A stretch of 47,832 bases of DNA from CAZWLY01 sp964634465 (GTDB lineage: Bacteria > Desulfobacterota > Desulfarculia > G963662305), in assembly GCA_964634465.1 (NCBI GenBank), contig CAZWLY010000021.1:1-47832 (forward strand). The letters run 5' to 3'. Below the pieces are notes generated by a model. That model made no database searches, was not told the origin of the DNA, and saw only the letters and a program-made list of their open reading frames with translations. This document shows, piece by piece, positions 34,908-47,832 of the stretch (the first letter of the stretch is position 1; each line of letters opens with the position of its first letter). Made by a program: the position numbers and the translations under genes.

Positions 34908-35378
34908 TTACCAGCGGTAGTGGGCAAAGGCCTTGTTGGCCTCGGCCATCCTGTGCGTGTCTTCTTTCTTCTTGATCGTCGCGCCGCGCATGTTGGCCGC
35001 GTCGATAAGCTCGCCGGCCAGGCGCTCCTTCATCGTCTTCTCGCCACGGGCCTTGGCGTAAGTGATCAGCCAACGCATGGCCAGGGCCTGGCGGCGGGCC
35101 GGCCGAATCTCCACCGGCACCTGGTAGGTCGAGCCGCCGACACGCCGCGACTTGACCTCGACCACCGGCTTGACGTTGCTGAGCGCCTTCTCGAAGACCC
35201 TCAGCGGGTCTTCCTTGGTCCGCTCGGCGATGATGTCAAAGGCCCCGTACAGAATCCGCTCGGCCACGCTGCGTTTGCCGGCGTGCATGGTGCCGTTGAT
35301 GAACTTGGCCACCAGCTCGCTGCCGTACTTGGGGTCCGGGTTGATCTTTCGTTTGGGTACTTCCCGTCGTCTGGGCAC
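34908..35378 (-). CDS. rpsG: 30S ribosomal protein S7
   Basis: S7 has 156 residues and nucleates the 16S rRNA 3' domain. PRRREVPKRKINPDPKYGSELVAKFIN and the C-terminal MAEANKAFAHYRW end are typical. The start is GTG, preceded by AGGAG. It lies 11 bases after rpsL. Confidence 0.98.
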   Translation of the reverse strand: MPRRREVPKRKINPDPKYGSELVAKFINGTMHAGKRSVAERILYGAFDIIAERTKEDPLRVFEKALSNVKPVVEVKSRRVGGSTYQVPVEIRPARRQALAMRWLITYAKARGEKTMKERLAGELIDAANMRGATIKKKEDTHRMAEANKAFAHYRW

Positions 35379-35389
35379 GTCTCAGTCTC

Positions 35390-35761
35390 CTACTTCGGCC
35401 TCTTGGCGCCGTACTTGGAACGGCCCTGCCGCCGTTCGGCGACGCCGGCCGCGTCCAAGGTGCCCCGGATGATGTGGTAACGAACGCCGGGCAAGTCCTT
35501 GACCCGGCCGCCGCGAATCAACACGACCGAGTGCTCCTGAAGATTGTGGCCGATGCCCGGGATATAGGTCGTCACTTCCATTCCGTTGGTCAACCTCACC
35601 CTGGCCACCTTGCGCAGAGCCGAGTTGGGCTTCTTGGGGGTCTGGGTGTAGACCCTCAGGCACACGCCCCGCTTCTGGGGACAGTTCTTGAGCGCCGGTG
35701 ACCCGGTTTTGGCCTTGGTCCTTTTTCTTCCCTGTCGGACCAGTTGGTTAATCGTCGGCAT
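35390..35761 (-). CDS. rpsL: 30S ribosomal protein S12
   Basis: S12 has 123 residues and monitors decoding. It opens MPTINQLVRQGRK. The streptomycin-site lysines are wild type (TPKKPNSA and GGRVKDLPGVRYH), so no streptomycin-resistance change is seen. AGGAGAG precedes the ATG. It is the first gene after the promoter at 35800-35828. Confidence 0.98.
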   Translation of the reverse strand: MPTINQLVRQGRKRTKAKTGSPALKNCPQKRGVCLRVYTQTPKKPNSALRKVARVRLTNGMEVTTYIPGIGHNLQEHSVVLIRGGRVKDLPGVRYHIIRGTLDAAGVAERRQGRSKYGAKRPK

Positions 35762-35781
35762 CAAGCTCTCCTGGTATCCTC

Positions 35782-35795
35782 GGGCTTCAGAGCCC
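35782..35795 (-). promoter_or_regulatory. 5'-end stem-loop of the str transcript
   Basis: GGGCT and AGCCC form a 5-bp stem with a 4-base loop, located at or just after the transcription start expected from the promoter at 35800-35828. Such 5' hairpins often stabilise the mRNA. Confidence 0.4.
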
Positions 35796-35799
35796 AACC

Positions 35800-35828
35800 C
35801 TTATACAGATGTGTTTTTCTCCTGTCAA
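35800..35828 (-). promoter_or_regulatory. strong sigma-70 promoter upstream of rpsL
   Basis: On the minus strand TTGACA (35828-35823) and TATAAG (35805-35800) are separated by exactly 17 bases, which is near consensus. The -35 box begins 10 bases after the rpoC stop codon, so the str/S10/spc/alpha genes can be transcribed independently of rpoBC. Confidence 0.85.
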
Positions 35829-35837
35829 GGCTTTTTG

Positions 35838-39974
<4,137 letters not shown>

Positions 39975-39990
39975 GGGGAAACCTCCCATC

Positions 39991-40020
39991 CGGCCCGGCG
40001 GCGTTAGCTCGGCCGGGCCG
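39991..40020 (-). promoter_or_regulatory. stem-loop before the rpoC ribosome site
   Basis: CGGCCCGGC pairs with GCCGGGCCG across a 12-base loop. It ends only a few bases before the GGGAGG site of rpoC and could affect rpoC translation or be an RNase III site. Confidence 0.45.
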
Positions 40021-40026
40021 ATCTTG

Positions 40027-40049
40027 TCCCGGCCGCTGGCGGGCCGGGA
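40027..40049 (-). promoter_or_regulatory. stem-loop after rpoB
   Basis: TCCCGGCC pairs with GGCCGGGA across a 7-base loop, 10 bases after the rpoB stop. There is no T-run, so it is not a classic terminator. Confidence 0.45.
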
Positions 40050-40058
40050 TAGGTCCTT

Positions 40059-44156
<4,098 letters not shown>

Positions 44157-44164
44157 CTTATCTC

Positions 44165-44182
44165 CTCAAATACGGATTTGAG
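44165..44182 (-). promoter_or_regulatory. stem-loop touching the rpoB ribosome site
   Basis: CTCAAAT and ATTTGAG form a perfect 7-bp stem with a 4-base loop. In the RNA its 3' arm runs into GAGGAG, the probable ribosome site of rpoB, so folding could lower rpoB translation. Confidence 0.5.
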
Positions 44183-44186
44183 GTCA

Positions 44187-44215
44187 GCCCGACCCGGGAC
44201 TGGCCCGGGTCGGGC
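44187..44215 (-). promoter_or_regulatory. rplL-rpoB hairpin (attenuator or RNase III site)
   Basis: GCCCGACCCGGG pairs perfectly with CCCGGGTCGGGC around a 5-base loop, 15 bases after the rplL stop. No T-run follows, so complete termination is not expected. E. coli has a partial terminator and an RNase III site at the same place. Confidence 0.65.
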
Positions 44216-44230
44216 GGCTTTCATCACTTG

Positions 44231-44614
44231 TTACTTGATCTCGGCGGCGCCGCCGGCCTCCTCGATCTGCTTGACGATATCCTCGGCCTCGTCCTTGCTC
44301 ACGCCCTCCTTGACCGGCTTGGGCGCGCTGTCGACCAGCTCCTTGGCCTCCTTGAGACCCAACTGGGTGACGGCCCGGACGACCTTGATGACCTGGATCT
44401 TCTTGTCGCCGGCGGCGGTCAAGATGACGTCGAACTCGGTCTTCTCTTCCTCGGCGGCGGCTTCGGCGGCGGCCGGAACGCCGGCTGCGGCCACGGCCAC
44501 CGGGGCGGCGGCGGAGACGCCGAACTTGTCCTCGAGCTCCTTGACCAGCTCGGAGAGCTCAAGGACGGACATGTTGGCGATGAACTCGATAACGTCTTCC
44601 TTGGTGATAGCCAT
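44231..44614 (-). CDS. rplL: 50S ribosomal protein L7/L12
   Basis: The stalk protein has 127 residues and recruits and activates translation GTPases. It has an N-terminal dimerisation domain (1-35), an Ala-rich hinge (about 38-60) and the C-terminal factor-binding domain with IQVIKVVRAVTQLGLKEAKELVDSAPKPVKEGV. GGGAGGAAT precedes the ATG. Confidence 0.98.
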   Translation of the reverse strand: MAITKEDVIEFIANMSVLELSELVKELEDKFGVSAAAPVAVAAAGVPAAAEAAAEEEKTEFDVILTAAGDKKIQVIKVVRAVTQLGLKEAKELVDSAPKPVKEGVSKDEAEDIVKQIEEAGGAAEIK

Positions 44615-44659
44615 TTTTTCTATTCCTCCCACGCTTTCGGCCTGCGGCTGAAATCGATT

Positions 44660-45181
44660 CTAGGCCGCGGCTTTCTGATCTTCGATAGCCTTGAGTACGT
44701 TGAGCAAGCTCCTGGGCACGGCCGCCAAGACCTGGACCAGCCCGCCGGGGACGGCGTTGAGCGTACCCAGCAGCTTGGCCAGAAGGGCGTCGCGGCCGGG
44801 CAGGGCGGCCAGAGCCTTGATGTCCGCGGCCTGGATCACGTTGCCGTCCAAGACGCCGACCTTGATTTCGAGCTTCTGCTTATCCTTGATAAACTCGTGG
44901 ATAGCCTTCGCCGCCGGCACCACGTCGCCCTCGGCGAGGGCGATGCCATTGGGCCCGACGAAGTACTCTTCCAGTTGCTCGAAGTCGGTCTCTTTGGCCG
45001 CCAGACGCAACAACGTGTTCTTGAAGACCACGTACTCGGCTTCGGCCTCTTTGAGCTTGCTTCTCAGCTCGGTCATCTCGGCCACGTCGAGACCGGTGAA
45101 ATCGGTCAGCACGGCCAGACTGGCTCGACCGAGGCGCTCATGCAAATCAGCCACTTTTTGGGCCTTCTGCTCTCGATTCAA
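44660..45181 (-). CDS. rplJ: 50S ribosomal protein L10
   Basis: L10 has 173 residues; it holds the L7/L12 dimers at the stalk base through its C-terminal helix. NREQKAQKVADLHERL and FKNTLLRLAAKET are typical. An L10 leader lies directly upstream, so it is probably autoregulated by binding of the L10-L7/L12 complex to its own mRNA. The gene is preceded by AAAGGAGG. Confidence 0.97.
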   Translation of the reverse strand: MNREQKAQKVADLHERLGRASLAVLTDFTGLDVAEMTELRSKLKEAEAEYVVFKNTLLRLAAKETDFEQLEEYFVGPNGIALAEGDVVPAAKAIHEFIKDKQKLEIKVGVLDGNVIQAADIKALAALPGRDALLAKLLGTLNAVPGGLVQVLAAVPRSLLNVLKAIEDQKAAA

Positions 45182-45206
45182 GCTCCGTTGACCTCCTTTC
45201 CTTCGG

Positions 45207-45297
45207 GGTCTTCGCCAAAGCGCGGGATAATCCGGTCTCGGTGGGCTGGCCCACAGGCCATTAAGCGTACTGCGCCCACGGTCTTTGACCGAAGACC
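45207..45297 (-). ncRNA. ribosomal protein L10 leader
   Basis: This is a structured mRNA leader in the 151-base gap between rplA and rplJ. In the RNA direction GACCGTGGGCGC, then GCTTAATGGCC and GCCCACCGAGACC give the conserved L10-binding core seen in L10 leaders. The flanks GGTCTTCGGTCAAAG and CTTTGGCGAAGACC are complementary and close the domain. The first flank can also fold alone (GGTCTT with AAAGACC), which offers an alternative structure. Confidence 0.8.
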
Positions 45298-45332
45298 TTA
45301 CCGAACTTAATTAATCGAATCGCCAAGCGATT

Positions 45333-46037
45333 CTATCTAATCAGCTCCCTCACCTCGGCCGGGTCCAGCTTGATGCCGGGACCCATGGTCGTGGACAGGG
45401 CGATTCCCTTGATGTAGGCGCCCTTGGCGCTGGCCGGCTTGAGCCTCATGATCGTTTCCATGAACGCGGCCAGATTCTCTTTGATCTTCTCGGCGCCGAA
45501 GGACACCCGCCCAATGGGCGTATGGACGATGCCGGCCCGCTCGACTCTGAAATCAACCTTGCCGGCCTTCAGCTCCTTGACGGCCTTGGCCACGTCGAAG
45601 GTGACCGTCCCGACCTTGGCGTTGGGCATAAGCCCCCGGGGGCCCAGCACTCGGCCCAGCTTGCCGACCTGGCCCATCATGTCCGGAGTGGCCACCGCCT
45701 TGTCGAACTCCAGCCAGCCCTCCTGAATCTTGGCGATCAGGTCGTCGTTGCCCACGAAGTCGGCCCCGGCCTCCTTGGCCTCGGTCTCCTTCTCGCCCTT
45801 GGCGAAGACGAGCACCCGAAGCTCCTTGCCGGTGCCGTGGGGCAACACCACCGCGCCGCGGACCATCTGGTCGGCGTGGCGGGGATCGACGCCCAACTTC
45901 ACGGCCACGTCCACCGACTCGTCGAACTTGGCCCTGGCCAGCTCGAGAGCCAGGGCGATGCCGTCGTCAAAAGAATAACGCTTGCTGCGATCCACCTTGG
46001 CCTTGGCGGCCAGGTGGTTTTTACCTGTCTTTGCCAT
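45333..46037 (-). CDS. rplA: 50S ribosomal protein L1
   Basis: L1 has 234 residues and forms the mobile stalk that moves E-site tRNA. VDVAVKLGVDPRHADQMVRGAVVLPHGTGK, LGRVLGPRGLMPNAKVGTV and ALSTTMGPGIKLDPAEV are typical. I chose the ATG at 46037, which follows GGGGAG; the in-frame extension upstream is not conserved-looking. In E. coli L1 represses rplKA translation. Confidence 0.98.
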   Translation of the reverse strand: MAKTGKNHLAAKAKVDRSKRYSFDDGIALALELARAKFDESVDVAVKLGVDPRHADQMVRGAVVLPHGTGKELRVLVFAKGEKETEAKEAGADFVGNDDLIAKIQEGWLEFDKAVATPDMMGQVGKLGRVLGPRGLMPNAKVGTVTFDVAKAVKELKAGKVDFRVERAGIVHTPIGRVSFGAEKIKENLAAFMETIMRLKPASAKGAYIKGIALSTTMGPGIKLDPAEVRELIR

Positions 46038-46109
46038 TTGAAAGCTCCCCAAAAGAGCGGCGCTAACGCCCTCTTCTCGGTCCAAACGCTAGGCGTTGAG
46101 TGTTGAGTT

Positions 46110-46532
46110 TCAAACCACCTCGATGCCCATCGACCGGGCCGTACCGGCGATGATCTTGACCGCCTGGGCGAGATCGTTGGTGTTGAGGTCTTCCATCTTG
46201 ACCTTGGCGATTTCCTCGAGCTGGGCCCGGGAGATCCTGCCGGCCACCACCCGGCTCGGCTCGGACGAGCCCTTCTCCAGCTTGAGCGCCTGCTTGATCA
46301 GCACCGACGCCGGCGGGGTCTTGGTGATGAAGGTGAAGCTCCGGTCGGCGTAGACCGTGATGACCACCGGGATGATGGTGCCCATGTCGTTCTGCGTCCT
46401 GGCGTTGAACGCCTTGCAGAACTCCATGATATTCACGCCGTGCTGACCCAGGGCCGGACCGATCGGCGGCGACGGATTGGCCTGACCGGCCGGCACCTGA
46501 AGTTTGATCTGGGTTAAAACCTTTTTAGCCAT
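46110..46532 (-). CDS. rplK: 50S ribosomal protein L11
   Basis: L11 has 140 residues and forms the GTPase-associated centre that binds thiopeptides. KLQVPAGQANPSPPIGPALGQHGVNIMEFCKAFN carries the conserved Pro residues near 22-26. The TPPASVLIKQALKLEKGS motif is typical. It lies 15 bases after nusG. Confidence 0.98.
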   Translation of the reverse strand: MAKKVLTQIKLQVPAGQANPSPPIGPALGQHGVNIMEFCKAFNARTQNDMGTIIPVVITVYADRSFTFITKTPPASVLIKQALKLEKGSSEPSRVVAGRISRAQLEEIAKVKMEDLNTNDLAQAVKIIAGTARSMGIEVV

Positions 46533-46547
46533 GTCGATAATTCTCCG

Positions 46548-47087
46548 CTACAGCTTGCTGACCTGGACGAACTCCAGCTCCACCGGCGTGGCCCGACCGA
46601 AAATCGAGATCAGCACCCGGACCTTGCCCTTGTCCGGCTTGACCTCCTCGACCACGCCGTTGAAGTTGGAGAAGGGACCGTCGATGACCCGAACCTCGTC
46701 GCCCTCCTCGAAGGAGAACTTGGGCTTGGGTTTGGCCGAGCCCTCGGCCATCTGGTCCATGATCCGGGCCGCTTCCTCTTCGCTTAGGGGTACGGGCTTT
46801 TCCTGGGCGCCCAGAAAGCCCGTCACCTTAGGCACCTCGCGCACGACGTGCCAAGTCTCGTCGTTCAGGATCATCCGGACCATGATGTAGCCCGGATAGA
46901 ACTTCCGCGTCGTGGTCCTGCGCTCGCCCTTGACCAGCTCGACCACCTTCTCGGTGGGCACGACCACCTGGTCGATGTAATCTTCGAGGCCCTGGGCCTT
47001 TACGGTCTCCTCCAAGGTGGCCTTGACCTTGTTCTCATAGCCGGAATAGGTGTGGACTATGTACCACTTCATTTCGGCTTCGGACAT
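46548..47087 (-). CDS. nusG: transcription antitermination factor NusG
   Basis: NusG has 179 residues. The NGN domain opens KWYIVHTYSGYENKVK and contains the RKFYPGYIMVRM strand. The C-terminal KOW domain has EGDEVRVIDGPFSNFNGVVEEV. It links RNA polymerase with Rho or with S10 on the ribosome. AGGAGCG precedes the ATG. It follows secE after 9 bases. Confidence 0.98.
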   Translation of the reverse strand: MSEAEMKWYIVHTYSGYENKVKATLEETVKAQGLEDYIDQVVVPTEKVVELVKGERRTTTRKFYPGYIMVRMILNDETWHVVREVPKVTGFLGAQEKPVPLSEEEAARIMDQMAEGSAKPKPKFSFEEGDEVRVIDGPFSNFNGVVEEVKPDKGKVRVLISIFGRATPVELEFVQVSKL

Positions 47088-47096
47088 CGTTCGCTC

Positions 47097-47480
47097 CTAG
47101 CCGACCAGGGCCCTGATCAGCCTGGACAGGCTCAAGTCGATCAGCCCCAAAAAGGCGGCCGAGATGAGCACCAGGACGATGACCACGGTGGTGGTGGTCA
47201 TGGTTTCGCGTCGGCTGGGCCAGACCACCTTTTTGAGTTCGACTTTGACTTCGCGGAAGAACTGAGTCGTCTTGTCCCACCAAACCTTGGGCCCGCCGGT
47301 CGACTTGGCGGCCGGCTTGGCCTCCCGCTTGGCCTCCTTCTTGGCCGGAGCCGGAGCGGCGGCCTTGACCGCCCCTCCCGACTGGGCGACCTTGGCCGGC
47401 GTCTGGTTGGCCGAGCGGGCCTGGGCCTTGCTCTTGGAGCGGCGGGGTTTGGACTTCTTTTTCTTCCCGGGCTTCTTCAT
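47097..47480 (-). CDS. secE: preprotein translocase subunit SecE with basic N-terminal extension
   Basis: SecE has 127 residues. The conserved core is at about 68-127: an amphipathic helix with FFREVKVELKKVVWPSRRET, then a single membrane helix (about 97-117). Residues 1-65 are a Lys/Arg/Ala/Pro-rich extension (KKPGKKKKSKPRRSKSKAQ). Short one-helix SecE proteins have about 60-65 residues, so half of this protein is extra. It lies between tRNA-Trp and nusG, its usual place. Confidence 0.95.
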   Translation of the reverse strand: MKKPGKKKKSKPRRSKSKAQARSANQTPAKVAQSGGAVKAAAPAPAKKEAKREAKPAAKSTGGPKVWWDKTTQFFREVKVELKKVVWPSRRETMTTTTVVIVLVLISAAFLGLIDLSLSRLIRALVG

Positions 47481-47511
47481 CTAAAAGACCTATCCCGTTG
47501 AAGGAAAGTAA

Positions 47512-47587
47512 TGGCAGGCCAGGAGGGATTTGAACCCCCAACCCCCGGATTTGGAGTCCGGTGCTCTACCGTTAGAGCTACTGGCCT
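47512..47587 (-). tRNA. tRNA-Trp (anticodon CCA)
   Basis: Minus-strand cloverleaf with acceptor stem AGGCCAG/CTGGCCT, D-arm AGCTCTAACGGTAGAGC, anticodon stem CCGGA/TCCGG with loop CTCCAAA (anticodon CCA), T-arm GGGGGTTCAAATCCC, and an encoded CCA end. It lies between rpmG and secE, the common position for tRNA-Trp in this cluster. Confidence 0.97.
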
Positions 47588-47616
47588 GCACATCGCCCGC
47601 CTTTGTCTAAAGGCGG

Positions 47617-47769
47617 TTATTTGACCTCCCGGTGCAGCGTGTGACGGCGATCAAACGGACAGTACTTCTTGAACTCCAGCTTGTCGGGAGTCCTCCGCTT
47701 GTTCTTGGTCGTTGTGTAGTTGCGGCGCTTGCACTCGGTGCAGGCCAAAGTGACGATGTCACGCGGCAT
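47617..47769 (-). CDS. rpmG: 50S ribosomal protein L33
   Basis: The product has 50 residues. It starts MPRDIVTLACTECKRRNYT, with the first metal pair Cys10 and Cys13. The second pair reads CPFD, so Cys37 is kept but Asp40 stands where Cys is usual in the zinc form. The KNKRRTPDKLEFKKY and HTLHREVK motifs are typical. It follows the second tuf copy after 13 bases. Confidence 0.95.
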   Translation of the reverse strand: MPRDIVTLACTECKRRNYTTTKNKRRTPDKLEFKKYCPFDRRHTLHREVK

Positions 47770-47777
47770 TCTCTTAC

Positions 47778-47832
47778 TCTCTTTACTCCAGGATTTCGCT
47801 GATGACGCCGGCGCCGACGGTGCGGCCGCCCT
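47778..47832 (-). repeat. second copy of the tuf 3' end
   Basis: Identical to 31540-31594 over all 55 bases up to the window edge, including 5 bases beyond the stop codon. Confidence 0.9.
47783..47832 (-). CDS. tuf: elongation factor Tu, second copy (3' end only)
   Basis: Only the last 16 codons and the stop are inside the window. They code for the same C-terminus as the gene at 31545-32738 (GVISEILE). The position upstream of rpmG, tRNA-Trp, secE and nusG is that of the tufB copy in many proteobacteria. The rest of the gene continues beyond 47832. Confidence 0.93.
   Translation of the reverse strand, partial: GGRTVGAGVISEILE

Overview
The window looks like chromosomal DNA of a Gram-negative, high-GC bacterium. 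The fused rpmG-tRNA(Trp)-secE-nusG-rplKAJL-rpoBC-str-S10-spc-alpha order, the sigma-54 signalling genes, and a TauE/SafE permease associated with universal-stress proteins suggest a deltaproteobacterium (Desulfobacterota). That assignment is an inference from gene content, not a phylogeny. No insertion sequence, CRISPR array or phage gene was seen.

Region 1 (1-2664): an AT-richer orphan gene lies directly downstream of a MscS-type channel gene on the minus strand. A complete tmRNA gene (ssrA), with a good sigma-70 promoter, faces away on the plus strand.

Region 2 (3005-12148) is the most interesting part. It holds a membrane histidine kinase, a NtrC-family sigma-54 response regulator, and (convergent) a Lon protease in which a full receiver domain sits between the helical N-terminal part and the AAA+ domain. 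A divergent operon follows: universal-stress-like protein, small two-helix membrane protein, TauE/SafE permease, tandem-Usp protein. Two 17-bp palindromes of the form GTTGC-N5-GCAAC lie upstream of the regulator gene and two more lie upstream of the operon, with centres 88 and 90 bp apart. A sigma-54-like -24/-12 element follows the second pair. I infer one circuit in which a kinase may control both transcription (NtrC-type regulator) and proteolysis (receiver-Lon).

Region 3 (12149-16500) holds housekeeping or poorly characterised genes: thioredoxin, a YkgJ-type Cys-cluster protein, a DUF2461 protein and a saccharopine-dehydrogenase-like enzyme. It ends at a strong hairpin terminator shared by the converging genes.

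Region 4 (16521-47832) is about 31 kb of minus-strand transcription and translation genes, read from the right edge: tuf (cut by the window end), rpmG, tRNA-Trp, secE, nusG, rplK, rplA, L10 leader, rplJ, rplL, rpoB, rpoC, a strong promoter, rpsL, rpsG, fusA, tuf, rpsJ, rplC, rplD, rplW, rplB, rpsS, rplV, rpsC, rplP, rpmC, rpsQ, rplN, rplX, rplE, rpsN, rpsH, rplF, rplR, rpsE, rpmD, rplO, secY, adk, map, rpmJ, rpsM, rpsK, rpsD, rpoA, rplQ. infA is not present between map and rpmJ. Oddities here are a 110-residue Lys/Ala/Glu tail on L17, a basic N-terminal extension on SecE, an L33 with Asp in place of the fourth metal-ligand Cys, abrupt codon-usage changes inside tuf and fusA, and tandem RNA hairpins between rplL, rpoB and rpoC.
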